Of a stretch of DNA of 64,000 nt, positions 1 to 5,961 are shown in pieces (the first letter of the stretch is position 1; the number at the start of each line of letters is the position of its first letter). This DNA comes from Labilibaculum euxinicum. Lineage in GTDB: Bacteria > Bacteroidota > Bacteroidia > Bacteroidales > Marinifilaceae. The notes under the pieces are model-generated. The model saw only the letters and a list, made by a program, of their open reading frames with translations, had not been told where the DNA came from and ran no database searches. A program made the position numbers and the translations under genes. The stretch spans positions 1-64,000 of the forward strand of contig NZ_WTCR01000012.1 in NCBI RefSeq assembly GCF_009795715.1, given 5' to 3'.

Positions 1-330
1 CATTATTCTGTACACTTTCTTGTGATTGATCTTATAACCTTTACGCTGAAGATACTTTGTCATTATTCGATAACCACAATCAATAAACTCATGCTCCAAT
101 ACGCCTTTTATAGCTTCTACAACAGTCATTTCTTCAACCAGGCCATCCTTACTGTGATTGGTTTGCTTGCCAGGCAAAACACCTTTTCTGCCATTTAGCT
201 TCTCTTTATAGTAATAACTACTCTCAGAGAGTCCTACATACTTTAATAGATCTTTGATACTTACAGTATATTTTTCGAAGAAACGATCTACTAGATTTTT
301 CTTGGATCGTCTGTTCCAATTTTTTTTTTT
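1..330 (-). CDS. IS3-family transposase OrfB, N-terminal part only
   Basis: This frame is the -1 frame relative to orfA and stays open from the poly-A tract to the window edge. It encodes about 106 residues with the usual OrfB opening (SIKDLLKYVGLSESSYYYK, then an HTH_21-like segment around EHEFIDCGYRIMTKYLQRKG). The rve/DDE integrase domain would follow beyond position 1. No good start codon is seen near the beginning, so the protein is probably made only as an OrfA-OrfB fusion by frameshifting. Confidence 0.85.
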
Positions 331-599
331 AGAAGCTCTTTCTGAATTTCCAATTCTATTTCCCGGTCTGCTAAAAGCTTACGTAGAATCCGAATCTCTT
401 CCTCAGCTTTCTTCATCTCTGGACTGCTGGTATCATATTTCACTTTTAAGCCAGCTTCTCCCTTGGTATCGAACTTCTTTTTCCAATTATAGAAAGATCC
501 AGTACTAACATTATACCTTCTACAAACTTCTACTACATTACCTGTTTCTGCCTCGCTTAAAATGGCTAGTTTTTCTTCTAATGTCCAACGTCTTTTCAT
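291..599 (-). CDS. IS3-family transposase OrfA
   Basis: A 102 aa protein with an N-terminal helix-turn-helix of the transposase_8/HTH_28 type (MKRRWTLEEKLAILSEAETG, then VCRRYNVSTGSFYNWKKKF) followed by a leucine-zipper-like helix (EEEIRILRKLLADREIELE). OrfA binds the IS ends and is the first half of the OrfAB transposase. It ends with TAG just past an 11-A tract, which is the usual site of frameshifting into orfB. Confidence 0.9.
   Translation of the reverse strand: MKRRWTLEEKLAILSEAETGNVVEVCRRYNVSTGSFYNWKKKFDTKGEAGLKVKYDTSSPEMKKAEEEIRILRKLLADREIELEIQKELLKKKIGTDDPRKI
320..330 (-). other. Probable programmed -1 frameshift slippery tract
   Basis: Eleven consecutive A residues on the minus strand lie near the 3' end of orfA. 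The zero frame runs CTA AAA AAA AAA ATT and stops 10 codons after the tract. The -1 frame runs AAA AAA AAA AAT and continues into orfB. A-rich slippery heptamers at this place are the known mechanism for making OrfAB in IS3 elements. No downstream stimulatory structure was worked out. Confidence 0.75.
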
Positions 600-660
600 A
601 CCCTAAACTTAACTGTTTTAAATCTGAAATTTTACTCCAGTCTTTTTCGGGGCTAAACTA

Positions 661-792
661 CACAACGTTCAATGTATGGTGTCGTAAGGGATTACGTTGC
701 TCAAAATCATCAGTTTACTCACCAAATTTGAGGCGAGCGTAAACGCTCGAAAACCTCCGAAACCCTTATGCACTATACATATTGTTGTGTGC
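661..792 (-). other. attC-like imperfect palindrome (cassette 1, distal site)
   Basis: The left arm (661-693) and the reverse complement of the right arm (761-792) share CACAAC, then ATGTAT, then GTG, then AAGGG. They differ by a short asymmetric spacer: GTTCA on one arm against AAT on the other. This paired arms plus extrahelical bases layout is that of integron attC sites. Between the arms is a separate hairpin, CGAGCG-TAAA-CGCTCG at 734-749, flanked by GAGG/CCTC. The presumed crossover (G^TT on the minus strand) is between 665 and 666. The IS3 element begins three bases further on. Confidence 0.7.
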
Positions 793-793
793 T

Positions 794-1771
794 TTACTTT
801 TTCACACTTTCAATCTTATAAATAGATAAAAACTTATTCCCCAAAGAGGAAATGATGAATTTATCGTATTCGATTTTCATGCCTGTATTTTTCATTTTTT
901 GTCTCTCAACTAAACCAAAATTCAACAATAGAGGTACAAGTCTACTAGTTAAAAATCGTTGGATATCATTCGAAAGTGTAGATGAAACTCCTGTGGTTAA
1001 TAAGCCTGTATAATTCAATAGTAGTTTTAAAGCCACAACATCTAAATCATTAATTTTATCAGCAGTCAAATTAGCAGGAACTGTTATTTTTGTCGATTTA
1101 AGCACACCCAAAACTTCATCATATGAATAATCTCCAATTGATTTATTCTTGCTAGGTTTCTTTGATAGACTTCCGAGTTTTGTTACTTGTTCCTGCAATT
1201 CATCACGCTCTTTGCGTATAATTTCAAGCTCTCCAAGTAGTATTGAGTTGTCTGGAATATCATCTCCTTTAATCCAACCCGTTAAATCATATTCGTTTTG
1301 TATGTCAATAATTGATTCCAATATAGATAGTTTTATATCACTTTCGTTATTGCAAAATCGACAAACTTTAGATAAAACTAAATCCTTGAACTTTTTATAT
1401 TTATCTTGATTATCGAGTTCAAGAACTCCTTGTCCTTCACTTTTCACCTTATTATCCATCATTTCATCGTCAAGTACTATGGCAAAAAGCGGTTTTCCAT
1501 TATCTAGTGCATACCTATACTCAATTTCTGTATATGACAGTTTAGAATCGGGCTCCAATGAACCGTAACGACCACCTAAAATAAGTACATAGATGTCTGA
1601 TTCATCAATCCACTTTTTTATTGTAGTCAATTGACTTTTATTTCCAGCAGAAAACAATTCCATTCCTGCGGGAATATTACCTGCTCTTAACACAGCCTGA
1701 ACTGCCGCTTGTCTCTCTTCTAATAAATCAGTATACGTTGAAGAAATAAAAATTTGTAGTTTTTTTTTCAT
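794..1771 (-). CDS. DUF4062 (TIR-like) domain protein, cassette gene
   Basis: A 325 aa protein. Residues 1-100 match DUF4062: KKKLQIFISSTYTDLLEER, then a DESDIYVLILGGRYGS strand-loop and YTEIEYRYALDNGKPLFAIVL. This TIR-like family often forms the N-terminal sensor or effector part of NLR-like and anti-phage proteins. A short coiled coil (ELEIIRKERDELQEQV, about 181-196) links it to a C-terminal domain of about 115 residues that looks helical and winged-helix-like but was not recognised. The gene is the only one in its cassette and its stop lies two bases from the attC-like arm. A defence role is inference from the family and the cassette setting. The partner or ligand is unknown. Confidence 0.75.
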   Translation of the reverse strand: MKKKLQIFISSTYTDLLEERQAAVQAVLRAGNIPAGMELFSAGNKSQLTTIKKWIDESDIYVLILGGRYGSLEPDSKLSYTEIEYRYALDNGKPLFAIVLDDEMMDNKVKSEGQGVLELDNQDKYKKFKDLVLSKVCRFCNNESDIKLSILESIIDIQNEYDLTGWIKGDDIPDNSILLGELEIIRKERDELQEQVTKLGSLSKKPSKNKSIGDYSYDEVLGVLKSTKITVPANLTADKINDLDVVALKLLLNYTGLLTTGVSSTLSNDIQRFLTSRLVPLLLNFGLVERQKMKNTGMKIEYDKFIISSLGNKFLSIYKIESVKK

Positions 1772-1803
1772 ATTTTGTAATTTCTAGGTCGTTCATTTGT
1801 ATT

Positions 1804-1937
1804 GCACACAACGTTGAGTGTATGCAAAGTAGGCGATTTCGTGCTTCAAACCAATCAAACCGTTACGATGTTGAAGTGGGCTACAACCCTTTAATTTAGT
1901 ACTATTTCGCCTATTTTGTATATACATTGTTATGGGC
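1804..1937 (-). other. attC-like imperfect palindrome between cassettes 1 and 2
   Basis: The left arm from 1804 reads GCACACAAC-GTTGA-GTGTATGC-AAAGTAGGCGA. The reverse complement of the right arm (1905-1937) reads GCCCATAAC-AAT-GTATATAC-AAAATAGGCGA. The arms therefore pair over most of their length, with the same asymmetric spacer (GTTGA against AAT) as the site at 661-792. The outermost bases mismatch (GCACACAA against GCCCATAA) because they belong to different cassettes, as expected for a junction in an array. The 65-base centre is not conserved between the two sites. Confidence 0.75.
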
Positions 1938-1947
1938 TTTTATTTTA

Positions 1948-2448
1948 CTATTCTCCTTTCATCCAAGCATTAATTACACGCGCAATACTCTCTGGAGCTT
2001 CAATTTTAGTCTTAAATAAAATCAAAAATTCATGATAATAATCAAAACTTGAATAGTCAAATTCAACTTGGTCATTGGAATATTTTCTGAAAATCTCAGC
2101 AGTTTGGTTAAAATATTTTTCTGTATGAAAGTCTATTCGAACTCTGTCTTTAAAATCGATATTTCCAATCCATACTTCAGGAGGATGATATCGTTGATAA
2201 ACAATATCAATTACTATTCCCTCCGAGTTTGTAAATGTTGCTTTCTGGTCATTTTCACTATTTAAGGAAAATCCAAGTTGTTTTAATGATTCTTTACCGT
2301 TTGCGACCAAAGGTTTAAAGTGTGTATCCGAATTTGTTATTCTGTCCATTTTTGAATTATTAGATGTTTGTGCAGAACATTTAATGAAAGCAAGAAATAT
2401 AAGTATGGATAGTATGTATTTGAAAAGGCTCATATTAATTCCAATCAT
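1948..2448 (-). CDS. Small secreted protein of unknown function, cassette gene
   Basis: A 166 aa protein with a clear signal peptide (MSLFKYILSILIFLAFIKCSAQ, from Met-6). KCSAQ may give a signal peptidase I or lipoprotein-like cleavage. The mature part is alpha/beta and polar (FKPLVANGKESLKQLGFSL, VDIVYQRYHPPEVWIGNIDF), and no domain was recognised. It is the only gene of cassette 2 and its stop is 11 bases from the attC-like arm. Met-1 and Met-6 are both possible starts; Met-6 gives the better signal peptide. Orphan genes of this kind are common cargo of integron cassettes. Confidence 0.7.
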   Translation of the reverse strand: MIGINMSLFKYILSILIFLAFIKCSAQTSNNSKMDRITNSDTHFKPLVANGKESLKQLGFSLNSENDQKATFTNSEGIVIDIVYQRYHPPEVWIGNIDFKDRVRIDFHTEKYFNQTAEIFRKYSNDQVEFDYSSFDYYHEFLILFKTKIEAPESIARVINAWMKGE

Positions 2449-2530
2449 AATAAATCATAGTCTTATTTTTTAGATATTTTCGTTTTTTCTAATATATCAA
2501 TCTATTTCTTTAGCACGTCTGTTCTAATTG

Positions 2531-2634
2531 CCCATAACGATTGTGTATGTGTAGTTACATTTATATTTCTTTTATCGATCTTAAAACATACACTTACACA
2601 GCTCATAGAGTGGTGTAAGTGTATATGTGTAGTT
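2531..2634 (-). other. attI-like region next to the recombinase
   Basis: This stretch lies between the recombinase stop and cassette 2. It contains the first core site (minus strand ATCG^TTATGGGC, crossover at 2537/2538). It also has two direct repeats of GTGTATGTGTAGTT (2543-2556, and 2621-2634 with one mismatch) and a hairpin CACTTACAC (2591-2599) with GTGTAAGTG (2613-2621). Unlike the other sites it has no second arm matching GCCCATAAC, so it is not a full attC. Direct repeats beside a single core are a known feature of attI1. The attI role is inference. Confidence 0.5.
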
Positions 2635-3713
2635 TACGTATCCTCAATAAGGCCATCAATTGGATTCTTAAATTTAATAAAGTCTTTATTAGAAACATGG
2701 GTATATATTTCAGTTGTTTTAGAACTTCCATGCCCCAACCATTCTTGAATATATCTTAAATCTGTTCCTTGTTCTAAATGATGCGTAGCAAAACTATGGC
2801 GCAAAATATGTGGGTAAACACGTTTCTTAACTCCAGCTTTTTGGGCTGCAGATTTTATAACATTTGATATACTCTTTGCACTGTAGGGTTTATTATTAGG
2901 TCCTTCAAAAACCCAGTTGCAAGGCGTATGCTTTTTATAATATTCTCTTAAGAGTAACAAAGTTGATTTAGCGAGTTGAACATATCGATCTTTTTTGCCT
3001 TTACCTGCTATTATCTTTATAAGCATTCGGTTGGAATCAATATCCTTTAACTCCATATTAATAGCCTCACATCTTCTCAATCCACAAGAATAAATTAAAG
3101 CAATTAAGCTTTTGTGTTTTATATTATTTGTAGAATTGATCATTGCTGCAATTTCATTTTTACTTAAAACATTTGGTAATGATTTTTCCTTTTTAGGTCT
3201 ATCCACTGCAAAATATAGTTTTTCCCTACCTAATACTTTCTCGTAATAAAATTTTATCGCATTAATTCTTTGATTCTGTTGGCTAACAGACATTTTTTGT
3301 TTTTCTATTAAGCCAAGAATATAATTGTTTATATCTGTAGAAGTCAGTTCGTCTAAATTTTGATCTGTAAAAGCAGATTGAAAATCCCTAAAATATTTCG
3401 AATAAGTTTTAATCGTGCTTTCACTATATCTTACCCGAATCAGTTTTTCCAGGTAATCTGCAGGCAATATTTGTTCTGTACTTTTGTCTTTTTGGGGCGG
3501 AATAATTATTTCTGCAATAGTTGAGAATACCTCCTTAAACTTCCTGTAATCGAAATCTTTTCGGGCTATCCACCAGCACTTTTTCGTTTGGCTCCATCGG
3601 GTAGGGAAGCTCACCTTTAATAAATTCACAATTTCCGAACTGTAGTTAAATTGAATGACTACAATTTCTTTACTGCGATGCGTATTGGCCGATGGGTGGA
3701 TTTTTATGCTCAT
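2634..3713 (-). CDS. Tyrosine recombinase (XerC/D-like) of the integron-like array
   Basis: A 359 aa site-specific recombinase. Residues 1-75 form an extra N-terminal domain with FNYSSEIVNLLK and RWSQTKKCWWIARK, which resembles HARP-like small domains. Residues 85-165 are the SAM-like core-binding domain and 175-345 the catalytic domain. The catalytic set is complete: R213 (GLRR), K238/K240 (GKGKKDR), H302 and R305 (HILRHSFATH), H328 (LGHGSS) and Y337 (IYTHVS). The segment between KDRYVQL and NWVFEG is short, so the roughly 35-residue insert that marks true IntI integrases is absent. The C-terminus NPIDGL nevertheless recalls the SPLDAL end of IntI1. It lies beside an attI-like site and two cassettes and is transcribed toward them. 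Confidence 0.9.
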   Translation of the reverse strand: MSIKIHPSANTHRSKEIVVIQFNYSSEIVNLLKVSFPTRWSQTKKCWWIARKDFDYRKFKEVFSTIAEIIIPPQKDKSTEQILPADYLEKLIRVRYSESTIKTYSKYFRDFQSAFTDQNLDELTSTDINNYILGLIEKQKMSVSQQNQRINAIKFYYEKVLGREKLYFAVDRPKKEKSLPNVLSKNEIAAMINSTNNIKHKSLIALIYSCGLRRCEAINMELKDIDSNRMLIKIIAGKGKKDRYVQLAKSTLLLLREYYKKHTPCNWVFEGPNNKPYSAKSISNVIKSAAQKAGVKKRVYPHILRHSFATHHLEQGTDLRYIQEWLGHGSSKTTEIYTHVSNKDFIKFKNPIDGLIEDT

Positions 3714-3821
3714 TTACATGCTCTTATTAGAGGTTCACTAAATTATAAAATGAATATTGTTTAACAAAGTAGAATCATGTTAAATAAGCAGGAAATAAGC
3801 TGATCCTTTTGCCGGAAAAAC

Positions 3822-3855
3822 AAAAAAAACATCCCCGGCCTAAGCCAGAGATGTT
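3822..3855 (-). terminator. Rho-independent terminator
   Basis: On the minus strand AACATCTCTGGC-TTAG-GCCGGGGATGTT is followed by eight T. It lies downstream of the gene at 4098-4838, beyond the 20-bp repeat array, so that array would be within the 3' untranslated part of that transcript. It also isolates the recombinase from upstream reading. Confidence 0.75.
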
Positions 3856-3916
3856 TCCTTTCTTCAGTTGTATGTAGTAATTAAAAAAAATGATTCGAGT
3901 TGCTTGAATTGGTATT

Positions 3917-4086
3917 GCTATCGGCCTTTTTTGTATTCCAATCGCAAATAATATACACCTATCGGATAATTTGATTGATCTATCGGTACAAAAAATCATC
4001 TATCTGGCAATTTGAATAGTCTATCGGATAATTTGATGTCCTATCGGCTAAAAAACCATCCTATCGAAAAAGAGATCAACAATCGC
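3917..4086 (-). repeat. Degenerate ~20-bp tandem repeat array
   Basis: Six head-to-tail units of 20-21 bp run from 3959 to 4080, each beginning CTATCGG or a close variant. Two unit types mix: one continues ATAATTTGAT, the other continues with an A-rich run ending AATCAT or ACCATC. Looser copies of the ATCG core continue at both flanks (3917-3958, 4081-4086). The mix of 20 and 21 bp breaks any reading frame, so the array is not coding. It sits between the gene at 4098-4838 and its terminator. Confidence 0.8.
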
Positions 4087-4097
4087 AGGTGTTTCAG

Positions 4098-4838
4098 CTA
4101 CTCTTCAGTTTTTTTTGATTCATTTCTTTCCCGTCCTTTGCGCAAATAATCACTCGAGTACCTTTTTTGTTTCTCTTCGTCGTTCCAGAAGGCGTACTTG
4201 CCATAGGCACGAATTTCGTCGACCAATTGCTTCAGGTAAGTGTAGGCTCGGTCGCGCATTAGTTTTTCAGGTCGGTTTTTGCTGTTTTTTACGCCGTCAA
4301 CCTTGTTCATCAGGTCGAAAAGCTCGTGCGAGAGCTGTAGGGCACGCTCGGTTTTTGTTGTATCAAAAAGGATGGCTTCCAAAGGTTCAGGATGTTGTCT
4401 GGCAAAAGCGGGGTAGTCGCTCATGTCCTGAATTAAATCCATGTGGCTGTTGCCATCAAGAATGTTTTGCAGTTTTTTCAGAATATCCGGATGGTTTCGG
4501 TAGGCAAACTGAAAATCATACTTTAATTCGCGTTGCAGCAGGCTGGCTTCCTCAATTTTTTCTTCCCACTCTTGTGTGCTGGTTAAAGCCGATTCATAAA
4601 CAGCAGTCCAAACCGATTGCTGTTCCTGCAAAAATTTAGCTCTTGGTGCAAGCTCATTAATTGTATCCTCGCTGAGTCCTTTTGCCAAAAGCTCTTCTTT
4701 GTCTTCCAGGGCATATTGGTGAAGTACTCCGGCCTCGCCAATGGCAATGGCTACTGGGATGGCAGTCGAAACAATTTTGTCTTCAGAAATTTCAAGAACC
4801 AATTCATTAATTGTTTTTGTTGCAGTTGTATCTGTCAT
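4098..4838 (-). CDS. Conserved helical protein of unknown function
   Basis: A 246 aa, charged, probably cytoplasmic and almost wholly helical protein. There is no signal peptide or membrane segment. The middle (about 105-150: LQRELKYDFQFAYRNHPDILKKLQNILDG and DLIQDMSDYPAFARQHPEPLEAI) and a Lys/Glu-rich C-terminus (RKGRERNESKKTEE) are the recognisable parts. I recall similar proteins only as hypothetical proteins of Bacteroidota. The gene is monocistronic, has a long AT-rich upstream region, and is followed by the repeat array and a terminator. No function is proposed. Confidence 0.8.
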   Translation of the reverse strand: MTDTTATKTINELVLEISEDKIVSTAIPVAIAIGEAGVLHQYALEDKEELLAKGLSEDTINELAPRAKFLQEQQSVWTAVYESALTSTQEWEEKIEEASLLQRELKYDFQFAYRNHPDILKKLQNILDGNSHMDLIQDMSDYPAFARQHPEPLEAILFDTTKTERALQLSHELFDLMNKVDGVKNSKNRPEKLMRDRAYTYLKQLVDEIRAYGKYAFWNDEEKQKRYSSDYLRKGRERNESKKTEE

Positions 4839-5379
4839 TTTTTTAAAATTTTTAGGGTTAAAACATCAACCTGGTTTGTATAAATAATCATTTGGGGTTC
4901 TGAAAGTAGGAAATGTATGTTAATAATAAAAATTTATGTGAAATAATTTTTAATTTATTTTATGATATTATTACAAAGCCTCTGAATTTTAGATAGTTTA
5001 ACTGTAATTTTTCATTATAGATAAGTGGTGTTCTGATTTTTCTTTTTTTTATAAGGAGTAATTGTGCAGATAATAAGCTGCCCAAAGCTGCAAATTCATC
5101 CATCTAAAATCTGGTCATTTTACCGTCTTAAACTGAACATCTGTTCAAAACAGCACATGTGCCAATGTTCGGGCGTGCAGAAATGAACACCTCCGAAATC
5201 GTTTTAAATCCCATTTCCTGAAAACCTTTGCGTAGGCTAATGGTCAGGTATTCAAGATGTAGTCTAATAGAATGATTCTGAATAACGAGAGTGTGAAATT
5301 CTTGGCATCCCTCTTGGTTAGAGAGATTCCCAAATAGTCATCTTTTCAGACTAAAATGATTAAAACCTATAAACTAAAA
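4839..5379. other. Intergenic region with palindromes and a startless open frame
   Basis: This ~540-base gap separates divergent transcripts. It holds TGAACA-TC-TGTTCA at 5134-5147 and the perfect palindrome GCACATGTGC at 5153-5162, both possible operators for the lut operon. On the minus strand, 5128-5337 is open for about 69 codons with a plausible amino-acid mix (for example LRKGFQEMGFKTISEVF) but has no start codon near its beginning. It may be a remnant of a lost gene or chance. The 4880-5060 part is AT-rich with nothing recognisable. Confidence 0.4.
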
Positions 5380-5481
5380 TATATGAAACGTCCGTGCCAA
5401 ATCTATTTTTGACACACAAGGAGATGAGTATCCTTGCATGGTAAGTTCCATATGGCAAAAACTTTAAATTATAATCATATG
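5380..5481 (+). promoter_or_regulatory. Conserved leader element, copy 1 (before lutC)
   Basis: The ~100 bases ending at the lutC start codon match, almost end to end, the region before the SRPBCC gene at 37857-38414. The shared blocks are TATGAAACGTCC, TTTTGACACACAAG, CATGGTAAGTTCCATATGG and AATCATATGAA. Both copies can form a stem enclosing the GACACACAAG block: here CCGTGC (5392-5397) pairs with GCATGG (5436-5441), and in copy 2 CCATGAC pairs with GTCATGG. Bases inside the stem change but pairing is kept. Reading frames differ between the copies, so conservation is at nucleotide level. No known riboswitch or operator was recognised. Confidence 0.6.
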
Positions 5482-5952
5482 AATAACCTGGAATTTTTTT
5501 TAGACAAATCAGCACTGGTCGGAAACGAAAATCAGATTCTGTCTTCTGAAGAATTTAAAAACCTCTTACAAAAGGAAAGCTTCGAATACATCGATGTTCC
5601 AAGTTTTAGTCAGTTAAAAGATATACAAGCCGGAGAAGCGGGAATCAAAAATGCTCTTATCGAAGTTGATTACGCCATTGCGGAAACAGGAACGGTTGTT
5701 ATTGATAGCATCAACGAAAACAAACGTTTGGCAACCTGTTTGGCCGAGAAGCTGTTTGTTGTGATGCCCATAAGCAAGCTGGTTACCAGTTTAAACGATG
5801 TGGCCGGTTTTATTGAGGAGAGAACTTCGGATATGGGGGGTTATGTTGCTTTTATTACGGGTGCCAGCCGAACAGCAGATATTGAGCGTGTTTTAACGGT
5901 TGGAGTGCACGGACCAAAAGAGATGGCAGTTTATATTGTAAACGATTTATAA
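5479..5952 (+). CDS. lutC: LutC-type LUD-domain lactate utilisation protein
   Basis: A 157 aa protein of the LUD (DUF162/YkgG) family. It belongs to the LutABC iron-sulfur complex that oxidises L-lactate to pyruvate. The family core is visible as DYAIAETGTVVIDSINENKRLATCLAEKLFVVM and a final GASRTADIERVLTVGVHGPKEMAVYIV, with the glycine-rich HGP motif near the end. It is shorter than most LutC proteins (about 190-240 aa), lacking part of the N-terminus. The ATG at 5479 is chosen because the conserved leader ends there in both copies; an upstream TTG at 5434 is possible but would lie inside the leader. It is 9 bases before the lutB-lutA fusion, so the two are cotranscribed. Confidence 0.85.
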   Translation: MNNLEFFLDKSALVGNENQILSSEEFKNLLQKESFEYIDVPSFSQLKDIQAGEAGIKNALIEVDYAIAETGTVVIDSINENKRLATCLAEKLFVVMPISKLVTSLNDVAGFIEERTSDMGGYVAFITGASRTADIERVLTVGVHGPKEMAVYIVNDL

Positions 5953-5961
5953 GTAGAAGCG

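Larger units (their letters stand above)
1..662 (-). mobile_element. IS3-family insertion sequence, truncated by the window edge
   Basis: The segment holds orfA and the start of orfB in the overlapping -1 arrangement typical of the IS3 family (IS150/IS3-like subgroup). The outer end on the orfA side reads TGTAGTTTAGCCCCG from position 662 inward, which fits the TG-starting terminal repeats of the family. The other end and the DDE catalytic part lie outside the window. The element abuts the core of an attC-like site (CAACG at 663-667), so it interrupts the integron-like array just where the next cassette should begin. The exact end is inferred, because the target duplication cannot be checked with only one end visible. 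Confidence 0.85.
663..3713 (-). mobile_element. Integron-like cassette array with its own tyrosine recombinase
   Basis: In order on the minus strand the island has a tyrosine recombinase, an attI-like region, cassette 2 (about 1812-2537, one gene), cassette 1 (about 666-1811, one gene), and a site broken by an IS3 element. Each gene is preceded by TTATGGGC or TTGTGTGC and followed by the exact inverse (GCCCATAA or GCACACAA). The inverse pairs match within a cassette but differ between cassettes. That is the signature left by integron recombination at G^TT. All genes point the same way. The recombinase is transcribed toward the array, as in integrons with a reversed integrase. Cassette limits are inferred from the core sites. 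Confidence 0.65.

Noticed and set aside
2634-3713. Phage or ICE integrase
   Set aside because: No tRNA, phage or conjugation genes are near, whereas cassettes and core sites are; a host Xer role is unlikely given the extra domain and context.
3775-3999. A 74-codon frame on the minus strand
   Set aside because: It runs through the terminator at 3822-3855 and into the degenerate repeats; no start signal or family likeness.
3959-4080. CRISPR array
   Set aside because: Units are contiguous with no unique spacers, vary in sequence, and there are no cas genes; the array at 28136 was rejected for the same reason.
5434-5478. Longer LutC starting at TTG
   Set aside because: The added residues lie in the conserved leader, and in the second copy of that leader the frame is different.
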